A stretch of DNA of 64,000 bases, from the NCBI GenBank assembly GCA_023666615.1, contig JAMPBQ010000002.1:1-64000 (forward strand), read 5' to 3'. The notes under the pieces are model-generated. The model ran no database searches, was not told the origin of the DNA, and saw nothing but the letters and a program-made list of their open reading frames with translations. Positions 35,183 through 43,447 of the stretch are shown here, in pieces. Origin of the DNA: Clostridium sp. (lineage in GTDB: Bacteria; Bacteroidota; Bacteroidia; Bacteroidales; Muribaculaceae). Positions within the stretch are counted from its first letter, which is position 1. Every line of letters begins with the position of its first letter. The translations under genes and the position numbers were made by a program.

Positions 35183-36136
35183 ATGAATAGAGAAAAGCCC
35201 ACAATCGCCATAGTGATTCCTTGCTACAACGAGGAAGAGGCGCTGCCCATATCCACAAAGGAAATAATGGCCATAATCGACGGCATGGCCGCCGAGGGTC
35301 TGGTATCGCCACAAAGCTTCATCCTGTGCAGCAATGACGGGAGCAAGGATGACACATGGAAAGTGATTAAGCGCCTGCATGAGAAAAATCCCCGCATCAA
35401 GGGCATTTCCCTTGCGCACAACCGCGGCCACCAATATGCCCTGCTCGCCGGATTGATGTGGGCGCGCACCCGCTGCGACGCCGCCATCAGCATCGATGCC
35501 GACCTGCAGGACGACCCCAAGACCATTATCGAAATGGTGCGGAAATTCCGCATGGGCGATGACATTGTGTATGGCGTACGCTCCAGCCGCAAGACAGACA
35601 CGTGGTTCAAGCGCTCAACGGCCCATGCCTTCTATTCATTCCAAAAGACAATGGGGCTGGACACAGTATATGACCATGCCGACTACCGCCTCATGGACGC
35701 CAAAGCTCTTGATATGCTGAGCGAATATGGCGAAAGCAACCTGTTTTTGCGCGGCATTGTGCCTCAAATCGGGCTAAAGACCGGCATAGTGCATTATGAG
35801 CGTAATCCCCGAGTGGCCGGCGAATCAAAATATCCACTGTCAAAGATGCTCAGCTTCTCCATCGACGGCATCACATCATTTTCGTCAAAGCCAATCCGCA
35901 TGATATTCTTCACGGGAGTGCTCTTCCTTCTGATTGACATTTGCGTGCTGATTTACGTGCTTTATTCCCTCTTCACAGGCCACGTAGTGCCCGGCTGGTC
36001 CTCGCTTATGCTGTCGATTTGGTTCATCGGAGGAATAGTGCTTATGAGCCTGGGCATTGTGGGCGAATACATTGGCAAAATCTTCGTGGAAGTGAAGGGA
36101 CGCCCGCGCTATTCCATTTGGGAAGAAATCGAATAA
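35183..36136 (+). CDS. GtrB/DPMS-like GT2 glycosyltransferase
   Basis: 317 residues from the ATG at 35183; an upstream TTG at 35174 is also in frame. The catalytic domain has TIAIVIPCYNEEEAL, LCSNDGSKDDT and the metal site SIDADLQDDP, the pattern of enzymes that make polyprenyl-phosphate sugars (GtrB, ArnC, DPMS). Two C-terminal membrane helices (about 230-255 and 265-290) anchor it. Probably supplies a polyprenyl-P-linked sugar for glycan modification. Confidence 0.92.
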   Translation: MNREKPTIAIVIPCYNEEEALPISTKEIMAIIDGMAAEGLVSPQSFILCSNDGSKDDTWKVIKRLHEKNPRIKGISLAHNRGHQYALLAGLMWARTRCDAAISIDADLQDDPKTIIEMVRKFRMGDDIVYGVRSSRKTDTWFKRSTAHAFYSFQKTMGLDTVYDHADYRLMDAKALDMLSEYGESNLFLRGIVPQIGLKTGIVHYERNPRVAGESKYPLSKMLSFSIDGITSFSSKPIRMIFFTGVLFLLIDICVLIYVLYSLFTGHVVPGWSSLMLSIWFIGGIVLMSLGIVGEYIGKIFVEVKGRPRYSIWEEIE

Positions 36137-36158
36137 TTCCGGATTAGATTCGCTTGAT

Positions 36159-36172
36159 GCCGTTTAAACGGC
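36159..36172. other. 14-bp perfect palindrome in a convergent spacer
   Basis: GCCGTTTAAACGGC lies 22 bp after the GT2 stop. It could be part of a terminator; no T-run follows. Confidence 0.3.
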
Positions 36173-36217
36173 GATTAATGCTAGCCTAACATTAATGCCG
36201 GCATAGGATGAGGCCGG

Positions 36218-36751
36218 CTAAAAGGCGATGCCGATGCGCATCGTGGCCATATGCAAATCATGCATCCTTATCTTGTCTTGGCCATGCTCGTAATCATCTC
36301 GGCCGAAATAGCTGTAGGCCAATATCAGATGTGACGAAAACTTGCTGCTTGACGCCAACTGGAATCCCACGCCGGCCGATACGTAGGCGCCGGTCTGCTT
36401 ATGGTCGTATTCAAGAAGGTTAACCGATGCGCCGCCTCGCAGGTCGAAGAAGCATAGAGAAGGACGCTTCATGAAATTCGTGCGCATAATCATATACACC
36501 GGATACGAACGCCAAGAGTTGCTCACAGGCACGTCTATCCCGGCGCCAACGCCCAATACCTGGACGCCCGCAAACCTTATGCCAAAATAAGCGTCGAGGC
36601 TTACGTCCGACTTGTCATTTCCCGTCAAGTCAATGTCGCTGCCAAAAGACGCGCCCCACGTGAATCGCATCGCATTGTATTCCTTCAGGCCATCTTGCGC
36701 AAAGGCGCATATCCCCATCGCCAAAAACGCTATCAAAATCAGCTTCTTCAT
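36218..36751 (-). CDS. Small outer-membrane beta-barrel protein
   Basis: 177 residues. Signal peptide MKKLILIAFLAMGICAFAQ, then an eight-strand-sized barrel ending HMATMRIGIAF with terminal Phe. The pattern fits the porin-like OMP family; no specific function can be read. Its leader is a 63-bp heptamer array separating it from prmA. Confidence 0.7.
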   Translation of the reverse strand: MKKLILIAFLAMGICAFAQDGLKEYNAMRFTWGASFGSDIDLTGNDKSDVSLDAYFGIRFAGVQVLGVGAGIDVPVSNSWRSYPVYMIMRTNFMKRPSLCFFDLRGGASVNLLEYDHKQTGAYVSAGVGFQLASSSKFSSHLILAYSYFGRDDYEHGQDKIRMHDLHMATMRIGIAF

Positions 36752-36762
36752 ATATCAAATAC

Positions 36763-36825
36763 TTTATCCTTAATACTCTATCCTTTATCCTTAATACTTT
36801 ATCCTTAATGCTTTATCCTTAATGC
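36763..36825 (-). repeat. Heptamer tandem repeat (9 units) in the barrel gene leader
   Basis: Nine consecutive 7-bp units alternating between two types, in sense direction TTAAGGA-like and TAAAGTA-like. It ends 11 bp before the ATG at 36751. The same two heptads occur in the array at 49643-49712. Confidence 0.8.
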
Positions 36826-36831
36826 TTAGAC

Positions 36832-37689
36832 TTAAACTGCTCGCAGTTTAAGTCTAGTCCAGTTGTCGCCCTTCACCTCGTGATCAACCATTGAGAGGCC
36901 CAAAGGCTCGGCGGCCTTCAGTATTTCCGGTATGTCATGCTCATAAAATCCGCTCAAAAGCATTATGCCGCCGGGCTTTAAAGCTTTAACGTAAGATGGA
37001 AGGTCGCCGATAATGATATTGCGGTTTATATTGGCTATAAACACATCAGCCGGCGCAAGGCCTTCAAGGGCCAAAGCGTCGCCATTGATAATCTTAATAT
37101 CCTGAAGTGAATTTAATTTGGTGTTTTCCACGGCATTTTCATATGCGAAAGCGTCAATCTCTATTCCCGTCACGGGATTTGCGCCCCTCATTGCCGCAAG
37201 CATGGCCAAAATGCCCGTGCCCGTGCCCATATCTATCACGGCTTTGCCCGCCAGGTCAAGATCCAGCAAGGCAGCCAGCATCAGTGATGTAGTGGCGTGG
37301 TGGCCTGTGCCGAATGCCATCTTCGGGTCAACCACAATGTCATAGGCTGCCGGGGGCACATCAGTGTGGAAAGAGCTGTGAATCGCAACGCTGTCCTTGC
37401 CCTCACCCACCACAATAGGCTTGAAATAGTTCTTTTCCCATTCCTTGTTCCAGTCCTGGCCGGGAATAAGATTGGACGAACAGGTTACTATGCAGTCAAA
37501 TGGAAATTCATTAAGGACGTCCTTTAGGGCTTCGCCGTCATAGTCCTCCTCCTTTACGTAGGCCAGCATGCCTTTTTCGTCGGGCACAAATGATTCATAG
37601 CCAATCTCGCCAAGCATGGCGGCCATATAGTCAGTGGCATCCTCCGAACATGGATCGAGGTCAAGTCGCACTTCACGGTAATCGTTCAT
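36832..37689 (-). CDS. prmA: Ribosomal protein L11 methyltransferase
   Basis: 285 residues. It trimethylates ribosomal protein L11 using S-adenosylmethionine. Visible are the N-terminal substrate domain (MNDYREVRLDLDPCSEDATD) and the SAM-binding core: FGTGHHATTSLM, AVIDMGTGTGILAMLAAMRG and DVFIANINRNIIIGDLP, which contains the Asn-rich motif of the family. It has its own consensus promoter. Confidence 0.95.
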   Translation of the reverse strand: MNDYREVRLDLDPCSEDATDYMAAMLGEIGYESFVPDEKGMLAYVKEEDYDGEALKDVLNEFPFDCIVTCSSNLIPGQDWNKEWEKNYFKPIVVGEGKDSVAIHSSFHTDVPPAAYDIVVDPKMAFGTGHHATTSLMLAALLDLDLAGKAVIDMGTGTGILAMLAAMRGANPVTGIEIDAFAYENAVENTKLNSLQDIKIINGDALALEGLAPADVFIANINRNIIIGDLPSYVKALKPGGIMLLSGFYEHDIPEILKAAEPLGLSMVDHEVKGDNWTRLKLRAV

Positions 37690-37708
37690 TCTTTTTAGGA
37701 TTTATGCG

Positions 37709-37739
37709 CAAAAATAGCGAAAAATCCCGAATAGACAAA
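37709..37739 (-). promoter_or_regulatory. prmA promoter
   Basis: On the minus strand TTTG (37736-37739), 19-bp spacer, TATTTTTG (37709-37716), 20 bp before the ATG. The -33 box touches the end of the upstream gene (stop near 37740). Confidence 0.75.
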
Positions 37740-38237
37740 TCACCTGCGGAACAATTTGAATATAGTGCGCCCCAACTTGTAGGCGAGGACGCCATAGTCA
37801 AGATAGTCAAGGGCGCCCAGCATTCGGCCCAGCATTGTCACCGGCTTGCTCTTCTTTTGCATGAACATTTGACCCCTCGACATCATCATGCTCTTGTTCA
37901 AGTCGATGCGAGTGCGCATCAGCAATGTCTGCAGCCTCAGTTCATTATATGAATATCCTTTCCACTCGTATTTCTCAAAGTTCACCCTTTTAGCCAGCGA
38001 CGCGCCTTTTGCCTTGAGCTTGTCCTCCTTGGCTTGCGCCTTGTCGGCCTTAGCCTGCGGCTTTGGCGCCCGGGTCTTTTCCTCTTTGGCCTGAAGCTTT
38101 ACCTCTGATCCCTGAATCTCGCCATCCGCGCCCTGAATCTCGCCATCTTTTGCGGAAATGGGCGCGGCTGTCACTTCCTCACGCTTAATCTCTATGATTT
38201 GCGGCGTTTCGCAAACCTCTATTTCTGTCATTTTCAT
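37740..38237 (-). CDS. Charged Ala/Lys-rich protein of the YtxH/holin-X cluster
   Basis: 165 residues, no signal peptide. The N-terminal half is Lys/Ala/Glu-rich and contains a small direct repeat (DGEIQG twice). The C-terminal half has a conserved-looking segment, YSYNELRLQTLLMRTRIDLN, and a basic end. It follows the holin-X gene by 2 bp. The gene order (YtxH, holin-X, small basic protein) parallels E. coli yqjD-yqjE-yqjK, so an envelope-associated role is possible. Confidence 0.55.
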   Translation of the reverse strand: MKMTEIEVCETPQIIEIKREEVTAAPISAKDGEIQGADGEIQGSEVKLQAKEEKTRAPKPQAKADKAQAKEDKLKAKGASLAKRVNFEKYEWKGYSYNELRLQTLLMRTRIDLNKSMMMSRGQMFMQKKSKPVTMLGRMLGALDYLDYGVLAYKLGRTIFKLFRR

Positions 38238-38239
38238 AG

Positions 38240-38596
38240 TTATGGTTTTTGTGGAGGGTTAAGCAATAACTTCGACATGAATCGGGCGATAGGGTCATAT
38301 ACGAGCCTATCCCTGAGAAGCCACACCAAGATGGCCGCGGCGATGAACACTCCCGCCACTATGAAAAACGTCCAAAACGGAGCTATGTACGATTCAAGCA
38401 TGCTGGCTATGCCCATCGTGAGAAAAACAAGCACCACCATGCCCAGCATAATGCCCACGATGGCAATTGCCAGCACTGAAAACAGCGCCGTGGCCTTTTC
38501 CGCGGCGGTAAGGCGGGCAAGGTCGAGATACATGGTCCCCAGCCTCTTGGCGTCTCCGCAAATGGAGGATATGTCTTGTTTTGAGGTTTCTTGCAT
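38240..38596 (-). CDS. Phage-holin-X / DUF1469 (YqjE-like) membrane protein
   Basis: 118 residues with two long hydrophobic helices (about 38-62 and 70-93) separated by a short loop, and helical soluble ends (YLDLARLTAAEKATALFS). This is the Holin-X superfamily pattern. Despite the name, these are chromosomal envelope proteins; there is no prophage context here. Confidence 0.8.
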   Translation of the reverse strand: MQETSKQDISSICGDAKRLGTMYLDLARLTAAEKATALFSVLAIAIVGIMLGMVVLVFLTMGIASMLESYIAPFWTFFIVAGVFIAAAILVWLLRDRLVYDPIARFMSKLLLNPPQKP

Positions 38597-38638
38597 GAGA
38601 GAAATAAAAAAAGAGTTGAAACGCGGTATTTTATGATA

Positions 38639-38679
38639 GGCCCGACGCCTTGTGGCGGCTACGCCCCGGGCATCGGGCC
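38639..38679. repeat. GC-rich hairpin repeat in a spacer
   Basis: GGCCCGA (38639-38645) pairs with TCGGGCC (38673-38679), enclosing further complementary GC-rich segments. Nearby GGCGCCAT occurs twice. Likely related to the hairpin repeats found around dnaB. Confidence 0.5.
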
Positions 38680-38729
38680 TCTGTATGCTTAGCTTGGGAA
38701 GGCGCCATCGCTAAGGCGCCATCTTGGCG

Positions 38730-38924
38730 TCAGCCCCTTGCGGCTGTCACCTCAGCTACTATTTGCTCTACGATTTCGTCTTCTGTGGGGCTGTCCAATA
38801 CGCCGTAGCGGCGCAGAATGTTCCTCACTTGCGAGCGAAGCTCTTCGCCTTTTTCAGGAGCGAACAGAAGGGCCAAGCCGGCTCCGGCGATTGCCCCGCC
38901 CAGGAATGCAGCTAATATTCTCAT
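38730..38924 (-). CDS. YtxH-domain protein
   Basis: 64 residues: a Gly/Ala-rich helix (FLGGAIAGAGLALLFAPEKG) followed by a charged amphipathic helix. The FAPEKGxxxR signature is typical of YtxH proteins, small stress-associated membrane-anchored helices. A paralog lies immediately upstream. Confidence 0.85.
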   Translation of the reverse strand: MRILAAFLGGAIAGAGLALLFAPEKGEELRSQVRNILRRYGVLDSPTEDEIVEQIVAEVTAARG

Positions 38925-38992
38925 TGTGTTCAGGGTTTTAAATAGTTAAACGTGTGTTTTTTTGCCATCATCTGATGGTCGAGCGTTGCGCG

Positions 38993-39202
38993 TTATTCGC
39001 CTTTCACCTTAGCGATCTCTTCCTTGATCATGTCGGTGATTTCCTCGATCTTGCTCTCCTTAGCGAAGGGACACTTCTCCCTTACGAAGTCTACGATGTC
39101 GTTGCGTGTGTCTTCGCCCTTCTTGGGTGCGAAAAGGAGACCGAGGGTAGCTCCGGCCACGGCGCCGCCGAGAACGGCAAGCATGATGTTGATTCCTTTC
39201 AT
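38993..39202 (-). CDS. YtxH-domain protein
   Basis: 69 residues from the ATG at 39202; a longer reading frame upstream runs through low-complexity A+T-rich DNA and is not used. The core AVLGGAVAGATLGLLFAPKK followed by GEDTRND matches the YtxH family and the neighbouring paralog. First gene of the small envelope cluster. Confidence 0.85.
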   Translation of the reverse strand: MKGINIMLAVLGGAVAGATLGLLFAPKKGEDTRNDIVDFVREKCPFAKESKIEEITDMIKEEIAKVKGE

Positions 39203-39305
39203 AATACTGATTATTTTGTTTGTGAAAAAAAAGATTTTGAAATTAAAACAATCAAAGCGCGAAAATTGCTTGCGATGACGCAAAAAAAATTTTGCGCATA
39301 TTTTT

Positions 39306-39337
39306 TTTGTTTTCTCCATTGAGTTTTTTTAAATTTG
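39306..39337 (+). promoter_or_regulatory. serC promoter
   Basis: TTTG (39306-39309), 20-bp spacer, TAAATTTG (39330-39337) followed by CA, 34 bp before the serC ATG. Confidence 0.75.
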
Positions 39338-39371
39338 CAAAACAGTAGATAACGCTAAAAATCCATTTGGC

Positions 39372-40442
39372 ATGAAGAAACATAACTTTTACGCCGGGCC
39401 ATCGATCCTGAGCGAGTACACCATCAAGAACACCGCGGAGGCTGTTCTCAACTTTGCCGGCACCGGCCTGTCGATTCTCGAGGTTTCTCACCGCAGCAAG
39501 GAGTTCCAGGCTGTAATCGACGAAGCCACAGCGCTGGTGAAAGAGCTTCTCGAAGTGCCCGAGGGCTATTCGGTGCTTTGGCTTGGCGGCGGCGCCTCCA
39601 CTCAGTTCGCCATGATTCCCATGAACCTCCTGCGCACAAAGGCTGCATACATAGACACCGGCACATGGGCGCACAAAGCCGCAAAGGAAGCCAAGCTGTT
39701 CGGCCAAGTTGACGTAGTGGCCTCTTCCGAGGCAGAAGGCTACACCTTCATTCCAAAGGGATACACAGTGCCAGCGGACGCCGACTATTTCCATTATACG
39801 TCCAACAATACCATCTATGGCACCGAGACCCGCTTCGACCCCGATGTGGCCTGCCCCCTGGTGGCCGACATGAGCTCCGACATATTCTCCCGCCCCGTGG
39901 ATGTATCTAAATACATAGCCATCTACGCCGGCGCGCAGAAGAACCTCGCCCCCGCAGGCGTGACAATCGTGATCGTAAAGGATGACGCCCTGGGCAAGAC
40001 CGGCCGCCAGATTCCCACGATGTTCAACTATCAGACGCACGTAGACAAGGGCTCAATGTTCAACACGCCCCCCGTACTCCCCATCTTCTCCGCCCTGCAG
40101 ACCCTACGCTATTACAAGCAGCTGGGCGGCGTGAAGGTTCTTGAGAAGATGGACATGGACAAGGCCGCTTGCCTCTATGACGCCATCGACTCAAGCAAGA
40201 TGTTCGTGGGCACAGTCACCGACCCCGCCGACCGCTCAATCATGAACGTTTGCTTCGTGATGAAGCCCGAATACAAGGAATTGGAGAAGGACTTCCTTGA
40301 CCTCTGCGCATCCAAGGGCATTGTTGGCATCAAGGGCCACCGCTCTGTTGGTGGTTTCCGCGCGTCGCTCTACAACGCCCTGCCCATGGAGAGCGTGAAA
40401 GTGCTTGTGGACGCAATGAAGGAATTTGAAAACAAGCATTGA
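39372..40442 (+). CDS. serC: Phosphoserine aminotransferase
   Basis: 356 residues, standard length. Converts 3-phosphohydroxypyruvate and glutamate to phosphoserine. Features: [49 protein letters not shown] (PLP phosphate contact), and the PLP-lysine segment [19 protein letters not shown]. It forms an operon with the next gene (36-bp gap), which supplies its substrate. Confidence 0.97.
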   Translation: MKKHNFYAGPSILSEYTIKNTAEAVLNFAGTGLSILEVSHRSKEFQAVIDEATALVKELLEVPEGYSVLWLGGGASTQFAMIPMNLLRTKAAYIDTGTWAHKAAKEAKLFGQVDVVASSEAEGYTFIPKGYTVPADADYFHYTSNNTIYGTETRFDPDVACPLVADMSSDIFSRPVDVSKYIAIYAGAQKNLAPAGVTIVIVKDDALGKTGRQIPTMFNYQTHVDKGSMFNTPPVLPIFSALQTLRYYKQLGGVKVLEKMDMDKAACLYDAIDSSKMFVGTVTDPADRSIMNVCFVMKPEYKELEKDFLDLCASKGIVGIKGHRSVGGFRASLYNALPMESVKVLVDAMKEFENKH

Positions 40443-40478
40443 TTATAAGCGCTTTTAATTTGTAAACGGACATTAGAA

Positions 40479-41402
40479 ATGAAAGTACTTGTAGCTACAG
40501 AAAAACCATTTGCCGCAGTCGCAATCGACGGCATACGCAAAGTGGTGGAGGACGCCGGCTATGAGCTTTGCCTCCTTGAAAAATACTCTAACAAGCAGCA
40601 GCTTCTCGACGCCGCAGCTGATGTAGACGCCCTTATCGTGCGCTCAGACATTGTCGACGCCGAGGTGCTTGACGCCGCAAAGAATCTGAAAATAGTGGTG
40701 CGCGCCGGCGCAGGATACGACAACCTTGACCTAGCCGCATGCACGGCCCACGGCGTTGTGGCGGAGAATACCCCCGGACAAAACTCCAACGCGGTGGCCG
40801 AGCTCGTGTTCGGAATGATGGTAATGGCCGCGCGCAATATGTACAACGGCACATCCGGCTTTGAGCTCAAGGGCAAAAAGCTTGGCATACACGCATTTGG
40901 CCAGGTTGGCCGCAATGTGGCCCGCATCGCCAAGGGATTCGGCATGGAAGTATCGGCGCTCGACCCTTATTGCCCTGATGAAGTAATGATTGAGGCCGGT
41001 GTCGAGCCCGTGCATAGCGTTGACGACCTCTACCGCAATAATCAATTTGTTTCACTTCATATCCCCGCCACGGCCGAAACAAAGAAGTCGGTTGGATATG
41101 ACCTGATTATGCTTATGCCCAAGAATGGCGTACTTATCAACACCGCCCGCAAGGAGGTAATCGACGAGGAAGGCTTGGCAAAGGCTCTTGAGGCACGCAC
41201 CGACATCAAATATATGGCCGACATCAAGCCCGATTCCGCAACCGAGCTTAAGGAGAAATTCACCGACCGCGTGTTCTTCACTCCCAAGAAGATGGGCGCA
41301 CAGACCGCCGAAGCCAACATCAACGCCGGCATAGCCGCCGCAAAGCAATGCGTGGCCTACCTGCGCGACGGCATCGACCGCTTCCGCCTGAACAAGGCCT
41401 AA
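40479..41402 (+). CDS. serA: D-3-phosphoglycerate dehydrogenase, short type IIIK
   Basis: 307 residues, so the C-terminal ACT regulatory domain of long SerA enzymes is absent. The NAD-binding segment is KLGIHAFGQVGRNVARIAKG and the active site includes NTARKEVIDEEGL. Where most family members have a catalytic His in TPHLG, this protein reads FTPKKMGAQTAEA, with Lys. That substitution defines the short IIIK class known from Bacteroides and Entamoeba. First step of serine synthesis, paired with serC. Confidence 0.93.
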   Translation: MKVLVATEKPFAAVAIDGIRKVVEDAGYELCLLEKYSNKQQLLDAAADVDALIVRSDIVDAEVLDAAKNLKIVVRAGAGYDNLDLAACTAHGVVAENTPGQNSNAVAELVFGMMVMAARNMYNGTSGFELKGKKLGIHAFGQVGRNVARIAKGFGMEVSALDPYCPDEVMIEAGVEPVHSVDDLYRNNQFVSLHIPATAETKKSVGYDLIMLMPKNGVLINTARKEVIDEEGLAKALEARTDIKYMADIKPDSATELKEKFTDRVFFTPKKMGAQTAEANINAGIAAAKQCVAYLRDGIDRFRLNKA

Positions 41403-41419
41403 AATCCGCATAAAGGATT

Positions 41420-41455
41420 ATAAATCTTATAAATCTTATAAATCTTATAAGTCTT
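41420..41455. repeat. 9-bp tandem repeat (4 units)
   Basis: Four copies of ATAAATCTT, the last with one change, between the serA stop and its terminator. Confidence 0.75.
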
Positions 41456-41468
41456 ATAGGCGCCCCAA

Positions 41469-41500
41469 AGAAAAAGGAGCCCGCGGGCTCCTTTTTCTTT
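41469..41500. terminator. Intrinsic terminator after serA
   Basis: AAAAAGGAGCCCG directly followed by its complement (41471-41495) and a T-rich tail. It probably also terminates the convergent M56 gene. Confidence 0.85.
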
Positions 41501-41515
41501 TGCATGAACGCCGCT

Positions 41516-42985
41516 TTACTTCAGCTTGAAGCTTACCGGCACCACAAAGTAGACTGCCGCCTCCTTGCCATCCTTCTTTCCGGGGATCCATTCTTCAGAG
41601 AGCGCCTCTTGGCAAGCGCGCACGGCCTCAGCGTCAAGACTTGGATTGCCCGCGGATTTCTTTATCTCAAATGACCCGGCCTTTCCGTCAGGATTCACCA
41701 CGAATCCCACAGCGGCCACGCCTTGCGCCTGCTCCTTGACGGCTTCTTCAGGATATCTCACCATCTCAGAAAGGCGCTTGAACATTTCAGCCTCGCCCGC
41801 CTTGAACTTGGGCAATTCCACCCCTTCCCCGTCTTCAACCACCGCCGAGGCGTTCTTCTTGGTGTTGACAATGATTTGATCAGGGTCTCTGAATACGGTT
41901 ATGTCCGCGATTTCATCAGGATTCAAAGCCTTCAGCTCTTCTTCAGTAGCCTTCTGGCCGTCAATCACGATTTCCGTGCCTGACAAATCCCTAACGACCT
42001 TGTTTTCATCCGTTTTCTTCACGGCTCCGTAGCCGATCACCCTTACCTCGTCTATGGCGGAGTAGAGCGTATCTGTTTTCTCTGACGCCTTGGGCGCTTC
42101 ACGCATCTGCGAAAGGCTTGAAGCCACAGCGGGAGTCTGAATCAGGGCCATCGCGGCAATGACTGCCGGGGCGATGGCGGCGGCCATCAGGCCGCGAATC
42201 GACTTTGTTTTCATCTTGAGCATCATTTTCACTCGTTTTTTAAGTTGGGAACTATGCAGGCAGTTGGCCAAAGGGCCCATATTCAGGCCAACAGCCTTTC
42301 TTACTATAAGCATTTGGTATTCTCGCGCATCCACACCTCCGCGGAGCATGGCTGCGTCAACCGCGTATTCATGCTGCGCGCTGAGCTCGCTTCGCATCGC
42401 CCAGGCCAGAGGATTGAACCAATTGAATATTGCGAACATCTGCGCCAAGGCCAAATCGGCGGTGTGCATGCCACGCACATGGCAAAGCTCATGCCTCAAT
42501 ATCACGGCGTTGCATGCGTCTTGCCGGGACACCACTATCCATTTCCACCAGCTGAATGGCGCAACGTCCTCATCCACAATCACAAGCGTGGCGCCGTCGA
42601 TTTTCCTGCGCTCGCCTTTTCTGATTATTGAAATAATTCTGAACAAGCCAATAGCGGTAAAGGCCAGCGTCAACGAAGCGCCAATCGCATAGGCCACAGG
42701 CACATATTGCCAAAGGTTGACATGCTCAACCGCCGGCGCCGCCTCCGCCCCCGCGCCGCCGAATCCAACAGCTATTGGCATGCCCGCAGCGGCCATGTAG
42801 TCCGGTCTCGCCAAGATAGTCACGATGGCCGGGGCGGCCAGCGAAATAGCGTAAAGCGAAAGAATCACAGTGCGATTGAAGCGGTGGAATGTGGCGCCGG
42901 AAAGGCACAGCCTGTATGCAAGGGTGCACAGAGCGAAAACTATGCCGACAGACACGGCGTAAATGGTTATGCTTGCCATAGTCAT
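41516..42985 (-). CDS. BlaR1-like M56 sensor protease with plug-like and TonB C-terminal segments
   Basis: 489 residues. The N-terminal part has about four membrane helices and an M56 metallopeptidase site HELCH (165-169) with a downstream Asn-Pro-Leu turn. After a further membrane helix (about 265-285), residues 313-378 resemble a SusC-receptor plug: EVRVIGYGAVKK, TEIVIDGQKATEEELKALNP, DITVFRDPD. Residues 405-489 form a TonB C-terminal domain (MVRYPEEAVKEQAQGVAAVG). Start overlaps the BlaI stop (ATGA). In BlaR1 systems the protease inactivates the BlaI repressor on signal. No beta-lactamase is nearby. Confidence 0.88.
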   Translation of the reverse strand: MTMASITIYAVSVGIVFALCTLAYRLCLSGATFHRFNRTVILSLYAISLAAPAIVTILARPDYMAAAGMPIAVGFGGAGAEAAPAVEHVNLWQYVPVAYAIGASLTLAFTAIGLFRIISIIRKGERRKIDGATLVIVDEDVAPFSWWKWIVVSRQDACNAVILRHELCHVRGMHTADLALAQMFAIFNWFNPLAWAMRSELSAQHEYAVDAAMLRGGVDAREYQMLIVRKAVGLNMGPLANCLHSSQLKKRVKMMLKMKTKSIRGLMAAAIAPAVIAAMALIQTPAVASSLSQMREAPKASEKTDTLYSAIDEVRVIGYGAVKKTDENKVVRDLSGTEIVIDGQKATEEELKALNPDEIADITVFRDPDQIIVNTKKNASAVVEDGEGVELPKFKAGEAEMFKRLSEMVRYPEEAVKEQAQGVAAVGFVVNPDGKAGSFEIKKSAGNPSLDAEAVRACQEALSEEWIPGKKDGKEAAVYFVVPVSFKLK

Positions 42986-43356
42986 TTTGCTTTTTGGTTT
43001 TCAATCATCTCCACTATCTCCTTGAGCTCATCGACCGAAACGGCCTCTTCCTTCACAAAGGCGGAAATGATGTTGCGATACGAATCGTCAAAGAATTTGC
43101 TTATCACGCTCTTAAGCGTGAATCGGCGGTATTCGTCAATGCTTATGGCCGGGATATAGCACAGCGCCGCGCCTCGCTTCTCCCTCTTCAGGTAGCCCTT
43201 TGACTCCAAAATATGCACATAGGTGCTCACGGTGTTGAAGTGCGGGCGCGGCTCGTCGTAGCAGTCCACCACTTCGCGCACCGTCATGCCGCCCTTGCGC
43301 CAATAGTGACGCATCACCTCTTCTTCTTTTTCTGTCAGTTTCTGAAATTCGCTCAT
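42982..43356 (-). CDS. BlaI/MecI/CopY-type repressor
   Basis: 124 residues. The winged helix spans about 5-75: LTEKEEEVMRHYWRKGGMTV, NTVSTYVHILESKGYLKREK. A dimerisation/cleavage region follows. It is expected to bind the two palindromes directly upstream and repress its own operon; relief comes by proteolysis via the M56 partner encoded next. Confidence 0.93.
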   Translation of the reverse strand: MSEFQKLTEKEEEVMRHYWRKGGMTVREVVDCYDEPRPHFNTVSTYVHILESKGYLKREKRGAALCYIPAISIDEYRRFTLKSVISKFFDDSYRNIISAFVKEEAVSVDELKEIVEMIENQKAK

Positions 43357-43361
43357 AACAC

Positions 43362-43413
43362 AACTAAAAATTTAGTTCACCGGCAAAGTTACAACTAAAT
43401 TTTTAGTTCACAA
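43362..43413 (-). promoter_or_regulatory. BlaI operon promoter with twin palindromic operators
   Basis: Two 16-bp palindromes, AACTAAA-nn-TTTAGTT, at 43362-43377 and 43393-43408, with centres 31 bp apart (three helical turns). Between them on the minus strand lies TAACTTTG (43384-43391); TTG at 43411-43413 with a 19-bp spacer is the -33 element. Bound repressor would cover the whole promoter. Confidence 0.85.
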
Positions 43414-43447
43414 GATTATTTGCACTTTTTAGCGTAAAATTTTTCCT

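Noticed and set aside
38240..38596. Phage holin suggesting a prophage
   Set aside because: Holin-X/DUF1469 proteins are ordinary chromosomal envelope proteins; no phage structural or integrase genes are present.
41516..43356. Beta-lactam resistance operon
   Set aside because: BlaI and M56 genes are present but no beta-lactamase or PBP2a-like gene follows.
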